A model generated the notes under the pieces. That model was not told the DNA's origin. It saw only the letters and a list, made by a program, of their open reading frames with translations, and did no database searches. This document shows, piece by piece, positions 7,628-14,252 of a stretch of 16,380 bases of DNA. Made by a program: the position numbers and the translations under genes. The stretch covers positions 1 through 16,380 of the forward strand of contig CAYJIL010000051.1 of assembly GCA_964370235.1 (NCBI GenBank). The letters run 5' to 3'. The stretch is from CAYJIL01 sp964370235 (GTDB taxonomy: Bacteria; Bacteroidota; Bacteroidia; Bacteroidales; Rikenellaceae). Each line of letters starts with the position of its first letter. The stretch's first letter is position 1.

Positions 7628-8719
7628 CAAGAAATCTTCATCTCTTGGTTGATACTTTTGATCTCGCAATTTGGGTGTGAAACCTGCTTGGCGTATTGCC
7701 TCTCTCATAGATAGAGCGTTTAGTTTGTTGTGTGCTCCTGCCGAGCTAACAACATTCTCCTCTATCATTATTGACCCCATGTCGTTTGCACCATAGTGTA
7801 GCGCCATTTGTGCCGTTTGTGTTCCTACTGTTAGCCACGATGCTTGTATCGATGGAACATTATCGAGCACTATACGGCTAATTGCCACTAGCCTTAGATA
7901 CTCTGTGGGCGAGTTGCTACCCACAAAACCCATTTTTTCGAGCTCGGTGCCTGTCGAGCAGAATGGCCACGCAATAAATGCCAAAAAGCCATATGTGCCA
8001 CTGGGTTTGCTATCTTGTAGAGTGCGAATTTTTATTAGGTGATCTATTCTTTGCTCTAGGCTTTCTATGTGGCCATACATCATTGTAGCCGAAGTTGCGA
8101 GCCCTGCCTTGTGTGCTTGCCCCATTACCTCTAGCCACTCATCTGCCGATGCTTTGCCTGGTGATATTTTTTTTCTTATTTCGTTATCAAGAATTTCGGC
8201 ACCTGCTCCGGGTAATGACTCTAGCCCTGCAATTTTTAACTTCTCGATAGCCTCTTTTATTGTGATTTTGCTCCTCTTTGCTATGTGTAGCACTTCGGCT
8301 GGGCCAAGAGCATGTAGCTTAATTGTGGGGAACTCTTTTTTTATGTTTGAGAATAGTTCTTCGTAAAACTCGATACCAAATTTGGGGTGCATGCCTCCTT
8401 GTAGCAAAAGTTGATCGCCACCAGCAGCCAACGTTTGCTCTATCTTTGTGCGGTATTCATCCATGCTTGTGACATATCCTCGCTCTTTGTCGCTTAGGCG
8501 AGTGTGAAAGTTGCAAAACTTGCATGCTCCTACACATATATTGGTAATGTTAACGTTGCGATCTATTTGCCACGTAACTATATTGGGGTCGAATTTTTGG
8601 TTACGAATTTTTTGAGCCAGCTTGCCCAGAAGATGTGTCGGAGCATGGGTATATAGTAGGATAGCCTCGTCCCTAGTAATTCGGCAACCTTGCTCTATCT
8701 TCTTTACTATCTCTTTCAT
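7616..8719 (-). CDS. mqnC: Cyclic dehypoxanthinyl futalosine synthase MqnC (radical SAM)
   Basis: MqnC cyclises dehypoxanthinyl futalosine in the futalosine route to menaquinone. The 367-residue protein carries the radical-SAM cluster motif C62-x3-C66-x2-C69 (CVGACKFC) and the family blocks LLLQGGMHPKFGIEFYEELF (about 108-127), ESLPGAGAEIL, a MYGHIES segment, an AFIAWPF segment and the C-terminal block GANDMGSIMIEENVVSSAGA. The aminofutalosine synthase MqnE is related; the AFIAWPF and MIEENVVS blocks favour MqnC. Start ATG at 8717-8719 gives normal length. It lies just downstream of the ferredoxin terminator and I see no TAnnTTTG box directly ahead, so it may depend on readthrough from the ferredoxin promoter. 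The other mqn genes are not in the window. Confidence 0.9.
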   Translation of the reverse strand: MKEIVKKIEQGCRITRDEAILLYTHAPTHLLGKLAQKIRNQKFDPNIVTWQIDRNVNITNICVGACKFCNFHTRLSDKERGYVTSMDEYRTKIEQTLAAGGDQLLLQGGMHPKFGIEFYEELFSNIKKEFPTIKLHALGPAEVLHIAKRSKITIKEAIEKLKIAGLESLPGAGAEILDNEIRKKISPGKASADEWLEVMGQAHKAGLATSATMMYGHIESLEQRIDHLIKIRTLQDSKPSGTYGFLAFIAWPFCSTGTELEKMGFVGSNSPTEYLRLVAISRIVLDNVPSIQASWLTVGTQTAQMALHYGANDMGSIMIEENVVSSAGAHNKLNALSMREAIRQAGFTPKLRDQKYQPRDEDFLLQP

Positions 8720-8740
8720 AAACTTTGCTTTTGTGATATT

Positions 8741-8774
8741 AAAAAGAGGACACCTTAATTAAAAAGTGTCCTCT
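8741..8774 (-). terminator. Intrinsic terminator behind the ferredoxin gene
   Basis: Inverted repeat AGAGGACAC (8745-8753) with GTGTCCTCT (8766-8774), 9 bp and a 12-base AT-rich loop. On the minus strand it is followed by CTTTTTAATA. It lies between the ferredoxin and mqnC, so it can end the ferredoxin transcript or attenuate readthrough into mqnC. Confidence 0.8.
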
Positions 8775-8802
8775 CTTGATGCCGTTGATGATCGGCAATA
8801 AT

Positions 8803-8973
8803 TTACTCAGCAGAGATTGCCTCTACTGGACATACGTCTGCACAAGTACCACAGTCTGTACAGCTATCTGCGTTGATAACATAAACGTCACCAGCCGAGA
8901 TCGCCTCTACTGGACACTCATCGATACATGTACCACACGCAGTACATGAATCAGCACTAATAATATAAGCCAT
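8803..8973 (-). CDS. 2[4Fe-4S] ferredoxin
   Basis: Small cytoplasmic electron carrier of the clostridial type. Starting at ATG 8971-8973 it has 56 residues and two complete cluster motifs: C10, C13, C16, C20-P and C38, C41, C44, C48-P. The two halves are near copies in protein (ADSCTACGTC and ADSCTDCGTC, each ending CPVEAISA) and clearly similar in DNA, the usual sign of an internal duplication. An upstream in-frame ATG at 9001-9003 would add ten residues unlike any ferredoxin N-terminus, so the shorter start is chosen. A -7 box lies about 54 bases ahead and a terminator follows. It may supply electrons to the radical-SAM enzymes MqnC and ThiC encoded next to it, but that is inference. Confidence 0.93.
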   Translation of the reverse strand: MAYIISADSCTACGTCIDECPVEAISAGDVYVINADSCTDCGTCADVCPVEAISAE

Positions 8974-9026
8974 TTTATATAATTTTTTACTTGGTAACAC
9001 CATGCTACCAATTATAGTTGATGTGG

Positions 9027-9034
9027 CAAAGTTA
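9027..9034 (-). promoter_or_regulatory. Probable -7 element of the ferredoxin gene
   Basis: Reads TAACTTTG on the minus strand, an exact TAnnTTTG match, about 54 bases before the chosen ATG. No convincing TTTG is visible at the -33 position. Confidence 0.5.
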
Positions 9035-9341
9035 ATAAATAATATGAAAATCCATAAATTTTACCACTAAAAACGTTTATTACGATATTAGTTTGTAATT
9101 ATCTACACCACCAGTCGAGCATGGGGCGCTGCAAATAGTTAATACATTATACTTTAATTGTGTTGCAATATTTGCAATTTTGCTCTCGTTATTTAGCACA
9201 GGTAGGTGTATTTGCAATAAACCAAATTCTGTGAAAATAGTGTTCAAAATGGGAATTTACATGTCATTAATGTGCTTTGTTTGGGCTCATTGGCTCACTT
9301 TTTATGCAAAATATAGCTTCTTGTGAAAATAGTCTTGTTTT

Positions 9342-9375
9342 TTTGCATTAAACTAATTAAAAATTCGTACCTTTG
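9342..9375 (+). promoter_or_regulatory. greA promoter, Bacteroidetes type
   Basis: TTTG at 9342-9345, a 22-base spacer and TACCTTTG at 9368-9375. Transcription should start near 9382, which puts a leader of roughly 190 nt in front of greA. The -33 motif falls in the TTTGCATTAAAC stretch that is also seen near 9211. Confidence 0.65.
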
Positions 9376-9403
9376 CTAGTATAATTGGTTTAGCAAATTT
9401 TGT

Positions 9404-9431
9404 AAAGGAGGTCTCTATGTTTACTTTGTGA
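9404..9431 (+). CDS. Leader mini-ORF with perfect Shine-Dalgarno (MFTL)
   Basis: AAAGGAGG at 9404-9411 is a full Shine-Dalgarno, five bases before ATG 9417-9419. The ORF is ATG TTT ACT TTG TGA (9417-9431), coding MFTL, immediately followed by another ATG-TAG (9432-9437) and then eight T's at 9444-9451. Bacteroidetes genes normally lack such sites, including every gene start examined in this window, so ribosome binding here probably has a regulatory role rather than making a useful peptide. Translation is not proven by sequence. Confidence 0.5.
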
Positions 9432-9547
9432 ATGTAGTAGGCGTTTTTTTTACTGCTTACCCGAATGCGTACAGGTAGAGCTCCTAATAGAAATATTGGG
9501 TGCTCTGCTGTTTTAAAAATTTACCCCTCAGTGTTTTATAGGGTAAA
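9406..9547 (+). promoter_or_regulatory. Candidate RNA switch in the greA leader
   Basis: Two exclusive pairings compete for 9475-9485. In one, AGGAG (9406-9410) and CTCT (9413-9416) pair with CTCCT (9481-9485) and AGAG (9477-9480) around a two-base bulge, with A9417 and T9418 of the start codon also able to pair. This hides the Shine-Dalgarno and the start. In the other, 9474-9481 pairs with 9502-9509 (AGAGC/GCTCT core, two G-U pairs) and is followed by GTTTTAAAA, a weak terminator-like hairpin. A third hairpin, TTTACCC (9520-9526) with GGGTAAA (9541-9547), lies just before greA. Pairings were found by eye; folding energies were not computed. Confidence 0.45.
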
Positions 9548-9574
9548 CAAAATTAATAAATAAAAAGTAACGAT

Positions 9575-10048
9575 ATGTCTAACTTGGTCTACTTAACCGA
9601 AGTAGGTTTACAGAAAATCCGTCTAGAGCTAGAGCAGCTTAGAGGCGTAGAGCGTCCTAGGGTTACGGCTATGATTGCCGAGGCTAGAGACAAGGGCGAT
9701 TTGAGCGAGAATGCAGAGTATGATGCAGCAAAAGAGGCACAAGGTTTGCTAGAGATGCGTATTGCAAAACTAGAGATGACAATTGCAAATGCTCGCATCA
9801 TTGACGATTCACACATCGACACCTCTACGGTGAAGATACTAAACAAAGTAACAATCAAGAATCTTGCTACTGCAAAGAGTATCACATATACTATCGTCCC
9901 AGAAAATGAAGCCTCTATTAAAGAGCGCAAACTATCTTTTGGTACACCTATCGCAAAGGCTCTTTTGGGTCACAAAAAAGGCGATGTAGTTGAGGTTACA
10001 GTTCCGTCTGGGATTGTTAAATTTGAGATTGAAGAGATTGCTATCTAG
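9575..10048 (+). CDS. greA: Transcription elongation factor GreA
   Basis: GreA enters the secondary channel of stalled RNA polymerase and stimulates cleavage of the backtracked transcript. The 157 residues have the standard two-part layout: an N-terminal antiparallel coiled coil (about 1-75) with the tip motif GDLSENAEY, whose acidic residues coordinate the catalytic metal, and a C-terminal FKBP-like domain (about 80-157, including KERKLSFGTPIAKALLGHKKGD). Length is normal. The ATG at 9575 follows an AT-rich stretch without a Shine-Dalgarno. The leader upstream is unusually elaborate. gyrA follows after 112 bases, with no terminator seen between. Confidence 0.95.
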   Translation: MSNLVYLTEVGLQKIRLELEQLRGVERPRVTAMIAEARDKGDLSENAEYDAAKEAQGLLEMRIAKLEMTIANARIIDDSHIDTSTVKILNKVTIKNLATAKSITYTIVPENEASIKERKLSFGTPIAKALLGHKKGDVVEVTVPSGIVKFEIEEIAI

Positions 10049-10160
10049 CCCATTTTTTGCTAAAATTATTTATCGTTTGTCATTCTGATAAAAAATAAGT
10101 AGTTTTACGCTGTTTTATATAGTAACAAAACTATGAGTGAGGAGCTCGTAGTAAGAGATA

Positions 10161-12746
10161 ATGGAATCAAATTTTATGACAATAGAAGGAGAAAAAATAG
10201 TCCAGATTAATATTGAGGAGCAGATGAAATCTGCCTACATAGATTACTCTATGTCGGTGATTGTATCTCGTGCTCTTCCCGATGTGAGGGATGGACTAAA
10301 GCCTGTTCACAGACGTGTACTTTATGGTATGTCTAATGAGCTGAGCCTCTCGCACGATAAACCATTTAAGAAATCGGCCAGAATTGTCGGTGACGTACTT
10401 GGTAAGTTTCACCCACATGGCGATACATCGGTTTACGATGCTATGGTTCGTATGGCTCAAGAGTGGTCGCTGCGCTATCCGCTAGTGGATGGTCAGGGTA
10501 ACTTTGGATCGGTAGATGGTGACTCACCAGCTGCAATGCGTTATACCGAGGCTCGACTAAAGAAAATCGCATCTGATGTGATGGGGGACATCGAAAAGAA
10601 AACGGTAGATTTTACCCTTAATTTCGATGACTCTATTGAGGAGCCAACAGTACTACCAACACGTATTCCGCTACTTATGGTAAACGGAGCTTCGGGTATT
10701 GCTGTGGGTATGGCAACTAACATGGCGCCACACAACCTTACCGAGGTAGTGGAGGCTACTTGTGCATATATCGACAATCCCGAAATTGAGATTGAAGAGC
10801 TATGCCAATATGTTAAAGCACCAGACTTCCCAACAGGTGGTATAATTTATGGTCTAGAGGGCGTGCGTGAAGCGTATGCTACGGGTCGTGGTCGTGTAAT
10901 TATACGTTCAAAAACAGATATCGAGTACACCTCTACTGGTAGAGAGTGCATCGTTGTAACTGAAATTCCATATCAAGTTAATAAGGCAGAGATGATTAAA
11001 AAGATCGCCGACCTTATCAACGAAAAGAAACTAGAGGGAATTTCATACATTAACGATGAGTCAGACCGTAACGGTATGCGTATTGTCATCATCCTAAAGA
11101 CTGATGCAGTAGCTAGCGTAGTTCTGAACAACCTATATAAGTACACTTCTTTGCAAACATCATTTGCAATTAATAACATCGCACTTGTAAAGGGGCGTCC
11201 TCGTACACTTAACCTAAAAGAGCAAATTCAGTACTTTGTAGAGCATCGCCACGAAGTGGTTGTTCGCCGTAGCGAATTTGAGCGTGAGCAAGCACAAAAG
11301 CGTGCACACATTCTTGAGGGTCTCCTTATTGCACAAGACAATATTGACGAGGTGGTTAACATCATTCGTTCGTCTAAAACTTCGGACGAAGCTAAAACTC
11401 GCCTAATCGAGCGTTTTGAGCTTACAGATATTCAGGCAACTGCCATTATCGATATGCGTCTAAGAGCTCTTATTGGTCTTGAGCGTGAAAAGCTACAAGC
11501 CGAGTATGACGAGCTACAACGCATAATTGCATACCTAACAGAGCTACTTTCTTCGGAAACTATGCTGATGGGTGTAATTAAGAGCGAGATGGAAGAGGTT
11601 AAGGCTAAATATGGCGATGAGCGTCGCAGCCAAATTGTTATGTCGGCAGCCGACTTCAATCCCGAAGATTTTTATGCAGATGACGAGGTAGTTATTACTA
11701 TCTCACACATGGGATATATTAAGCGTACTCCGCTAACTGAATATCGTACACAAAGCCGTGGTGGTGTTGGTGTTAAAGGTAGTGCAACACGTGATGAGGA
11801 CTTTATTGAGCACATCTACGTAACTACTATGCACAACACAATGCTATTCTTTACCGAGAAGGGGCGCTGTTTCTGGCTAAAAGTATATGAAATTCCAGAG
11901 GGTAGCCGTGCATCAAAAGGCCGTGCAATCCAAAATGTTATTCAAATCGAGCCAGACGATAAAGTTAAGGCATATATCAATGTTCGCCACCTAGGTGACA
12001 AAGACTATGTTAAGAGCAACTATATTATAATGTCTACTCGCCAAGGTGTTATCAAGCGTACTCTGCTAGAGGAGTATTCTCGTCCACGCCAAAAAGGTGT
12101 TAATGCAATCACTATTCGTGAGGATGACCAGCTAATCGAGGCACGTCTAACAGATGGTACTTCAGATGTAATCATCGCTGCTCGTGAGGGTAAATCTATT
12201 CGCTTTAAAGAGAGTGGTGTAAGAGCTGTTGGTCGTACAAGTATGGGTGTTCGTGGTATCACTCTAGGCGAAGGCGACTATGTAATTGGTATGGTTACTA
12301 TTGCCCAGGGAGAGCAAAAAGAGCTACTTGTAATCTCTGAAAACGGATTTGGTAAGCGTAGCGACCTCGAAGAGTATCGCATAACTAACCGTGGTGGTAA
12401 GGGTGTTAAGACCCTTAATGTAACCGAGAAAACAGGTAAGCTAATATCTCTATCTTCGGTAACAGACGATAACGACCTAATGATTATCAACAAATCGGGT
12501 GTTACAATTCGTATTCCTGTGTCTGATATTAGAGTTACTGGTCGTGCCACACAAGGTGTTAAGGCAATTAACCTAAAGAGCGGCGACGTAATTGCATCTA
12601 TTATGGCTGTGCCTAAGAGCGAAGAGCCCGAAGCTATCGAAGAGGGTGTTCCTGCTCAAGAGGGCGAAGTAGTCGATGCAGCTAACCAAGATTCTACTAC
12701 ACCAGTTGAGGTTGTAGCAGAGCAAGCTAGCACAACAGAAGAATAA
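10161..12746 (+). CDS. gyrA: DNA gyrase subunit A
   Basis: GyrA is the DNA-cutting subunit of gyrase, forming an A2B2 complex with GyrB. In the 861 residues, the winged-helix/tower region covers about 14-500 with catalytic tyrosine Y128 (MRYTEAR), and the C-terminal beta-pinwheel covers about 505-815 with a GyrA-box variant Q531-SRGGVG. Residues about 816-861 form an acidic low-complexity tail. This C-terminal domain distinguishes it from most ParC proteins. The quinolone-determining region reads HPHGDTSVYD, so the position of E. coli Ser83 is Thr (T89) and Asp87 is kept (D93). ATG 10161 is used here; ATG 10176 (MTIEGEK) is equally compatible with relatives. A 25-codon out-of-frame ORF (10133-10210) overlaps the start. 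A secreted TPR gene follows after 48 bases. Confidence 0.97.
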   Translation: MESNFMTIEGEKIVQINIEEQMKSAYIDYSMSVIVSRALPDVRDGLKPVHRRVLYGMSNELSLSHDKPFKKSARIVGDVLGKFHPHGDTSVYDAMVRMAQEWSLRYPLVDGQGNFGSVDGDSPAAMRYTEARLKKIASDVMGDIEKKTVDFTLNFDDSIEEPTVLPTRIPLLMVNGASGIAVGMATNMAPHNLTEVVEATCAYIDNPEIEIEELCQYVKAPDFPTGGIIYGLEGVREAYATGRGRVIIRSKTDIEYTSTGRECIVVTEIPYQVNKAEMIKKIADLINEKKLEGISYINDESDRNGMRIVIILKTDAVASVVLNNLYKYTSLQTSFAINNIALVKGRPRTLNLKEQIQYFVEHRHEVVVRRSEFEREQAQKRAHILEGLLIAQDNIDEVVNIIRSSKTSDEAKTRLIERFELTDIQATAIIDMRLRALIGLEREKLQAEYDELQRIIAYLTELLSSETMLMGVIKSEMEEVKAKYGDERRSQIVMSAADFNPEDFYADDEVVITISHMGYIKRTPLTEYRTQSRGGVGVKGSATRDEDFIEHIYVTTMHNTMLFFTEKGRCFWLKVYEIPEGSRASKGRAIQNVIQIEPDDKVKAYINVRHLGDKDYVKSNYIIMSTRQGVIKRTLLEEYSRPRQKGVNAITIREDDQLIEARLTDGTSDVIIAAREGKSIRFKESGVRAVGRTSMGVRGITLGEGDYVIGMVTIAQGEQKELLVISENGFGKRSDLEEYRITNRGGKGVKTLNVTEKTGKLISLSSVTDDNDLMIINKSGVTIRIPVSDIRVTGRATQGVKAINLKSGDVIASIMAVPKSEEPEAIEEGVPAQEGEVVDAANQDSTTPVEVVAEQASTTEE

Positions 12747-12794
12747 TTATTAGTAAATTAAAAACAGATCGACAGATCTTAATATGTTTGAATT

Positions 12795-14111
12795 ATGAAA
12801 AAAATAGTTTTAACAATGGCTGTGGCTGCACTATTTGCATCTGCTGCTATGGCACAAAACGTTAACACACAGTCTTTCAAAGATAAGATTGCTAAGGCTG
12901 AAACTGCAACAAAAGATCCTAAAAAAGGCGCTAAAGCTGCATCATGGATTGCTCTAGGTGACAGTTACGTTGCTGCTGCTGGTGCTTACACTGCAATGGT
13001 TTACCAAGGTATGGGCGAGGCAGAGATGATGATGGCTGTAGGTAAGTATGAGGGCGAAAGTGTACCAATGGTTACTTTTAACAATACAAACTATAAGCAT
13101 TTCTCTTACCCACAGGTCGATCTATATGTAACAGAGGCTGGTCAACTAGAGATCTTCCAAGAGAAGGCTCCAATCGTTGCTGATGCATTTGCAAAAGCTC
13201 TTGCTGCTTATACAAAAGCGGTAGAGATTGATGCAAAAGCTGTAGGTAAAGTTAAAGCTGCACTAGAGGCTCTAGTTGTTGCTGCACGTGCTGCTGGTGC
13301 TAACGCTTATGCTATGGGCGATTTTGCTAATGCTTGTGATGATTTCACAGTAGCTGCAAACGCTGCTACAAACCCTGCTCTTAACTCGGCAGATGCTAAC
13401 GAACTAGTATTCTACGCTGCTGTTACTGCACTTCAGGCAGAAAAGTATGACGATAGTGTTGAGCTACTTAAGCAACTAATCGAGGCAGGTGACTACCGTA
13501 ATGGTGATGTTTACAACTACCTAGGTATTGCATACACAAGCCTTGGTAAGACAGAGCTTGTTGAGCCAATCCTTGTAGAGGGTCTTGAGAAGTTCCAAGC
13601 TAACCAAAGCATTCTTCACTCTCTAATTTCTTACTATATTGGTGCTAAGGAAGATCCAGGTAAAGTTATTCCTTACATCAAAAAGGCACAAGAAGAGAGC
13701 CCAGAAGATCCAAACCTACTTATCGCAGAGGGTCTAGCTTATGAAAACATGGGCGATACAGAAAAAGCTGTTGAGGCATATGGTAAAGCTGTTCAGGTTA
13801 AGCCAGATTTCTTTGACGCTGCATACAACTATGCTCTTGCAACATACCGTCAAGCTGGTAACATGATTAAGGCACTAGGCGAAATCGACCTATCAAACCA
13901 ATCTGAGCTAGATGCAAAAGAGGGCGAGGCAATCAACGTATTCAAGCAGTCTGCTGAGAGAATGGAGAAGGCTCACGCTATCGATCCATCTAACCGTGAT
14001 GCAATGGAGGTTCTACGTAGTGTTTACTTCCGTCTATCGGGTAACCGTCTAACAAAAGACGATCCATCATATGGCGAGAAGTATAACAAATACAAAGCAA
14101 TGCTTAACTAA
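12795..14111 (+). CDS. Secreted tetratricopeptide-repeat protein
   Basis: A 438-residue exported protein with a clear signal peptide (MKKIVLTMAVAALFASAAMA, cut before Q21). Tetratricopeptide-like helical repeats are recognisable from about 130 to 350; the clearest are at about 240-268 and 308-340 (AEGLAYENMGDTEKAVEAYG, ending VKPDF). The rest is alanine-rich and helical. No catalytic motif is seen, so a periplasmic or envelope scaffolding role is likely. It follows gyrA by 48 bases without a terminator and is probably co-transcribed; from general knowledge this gene order recurs in Bacteroidetes. Codon use is strongly biased (leucine almost entirely CTA and CTT), suggesting high expression. 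A strong terminator lies 23 bases behind the TAA stop. Confidence 0.9.
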   Translation: MKKIVLTMAVAALFASAAMAQNVNTQSFKDKIAKAETATKDPKKGAKAASWIALGDSYVAAAGAYTAMVYQGMGEAEMMMAVGKYEGESVPMVTFNNTNYKHFSYPQVDLYVTEAGQLEIFQEKAPIVADAFAKALAAYTKAVEIDAKAVGKVKAALEALVVAARAAGANAYAMGDFANACDDFTVAANAATNPALNSADANELVFYAAVTALQAEKYDDSVELLKQLIEAGDYRNGDVYNYLGIAYTSLGKTELVEPILVEGLEKFQANQSILHSLISYYIGAKEDPGKVIPYIKKAQEESPEDPNLLIAEGLAYENMGDTEKAVEAYGKAVQVKPDFFDAAYNYALATYRQAGNMIKALGEIDLSNQSELDAKEGEAINVFKQSAERMEKAHAIDPSNRDAMEVLRSVYFRLSGNRLTKDDPSYGEKYNKYKAMLN

Positions 14112-14134
14112 TAAAGCGTAGCTATATAAAATGT

Positions 14135-14173
14135 GAGGCGAGATTCTGTTGCAGATTCTCGCCTCGCTTTTTT
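14135..14173 (+). terminator. Intrinsic terminator after the TPR gene
   Basis: Stem GAGGCGAGA (14135-14143) with TCTCGCCTC (14157-14165), extended inside by TCTG/CAGA, then GC and six T's (14168-14173). It ends the greA-gyrA-TPR transcription unit and marks the last clearly chromosomal feature before the prophage genes. Confidence 0.93.
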
Positions 14174-14233
14174 ATGCCATTTTATATTAGTGTAACCCCC
14201 GTAAAATACAGAGAGTACGCTGGGCTTTGTTTT

Positions 14234-14247
14234 TTGTTGAACAACAA
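14234..14247. repeat. 14-bp perfect dyad TTGTTGAACAACAA
   Basis: Inverted repeat TTGTTG-AA-CAACAA in the short gap between the host terminator and the last phage gene. It may be an operator, part of an attachment region, or chance; the other prophage end is outside the window, so an att repeat cannot be tested here. Confidence 0.35.
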
Positions 14248-14252
14248 TGCTT

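Larger units (their letters stand above)
8974..9574. other. Long intergenic region between ferredoxin and greA
   Basis: Six hundred bases without a conventional gene. The left part holds the ferredoxin promoter. At 9035-9340 I see only AT-rich sequence with a repeated 12-mer, TGTGAAAATAGT, at 9230-9241 and 9322-9333, and two TTTGCA[A/T]TAAAC stretches near 9211 and 9342. From 9342 onward come the greA promoter and its structured leader, listed separately. No tRNA or known riboswitch was recognised. Confidence 0.6.

Noticed and set aside
8803..8940. Short DNA repeats suggesting a repeat array
   Set aside because: They are the two halves of the ferredoxin gene, an internal gene duplication rather than CRISPR or a mobile repeat.
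8974..9003. Ten-residue upstream extension of the ferredoxin
   Set aside because: The added MVLPSKKLYK is not seen in clostridial-type ferredoxins, which normally begin close to the first cysteine motif.
9261..9326. 21-codon ORF starting ATG in the ferredoxin-greA gap
   Set aside because: Its composition (Cys, Trp and Phe rich, no family) is not protein-like, it lies upstream of the greA promoter, and there is no promoter of its own.
12783..12790. TATGTTTG, a perfect TAnnTTTG box just before the TPR gene
   Set aside because: It ends four bases before the ATG, so a transcript would start at or inside the start codon; co-transcription with gyrA is simpler.
14135..14173. Possible attachment site at the terminator hairpin
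   Set aside because: The sequence is fully explained as an intrinsic terminator, and no second copy exists in the window to support an att repeat.
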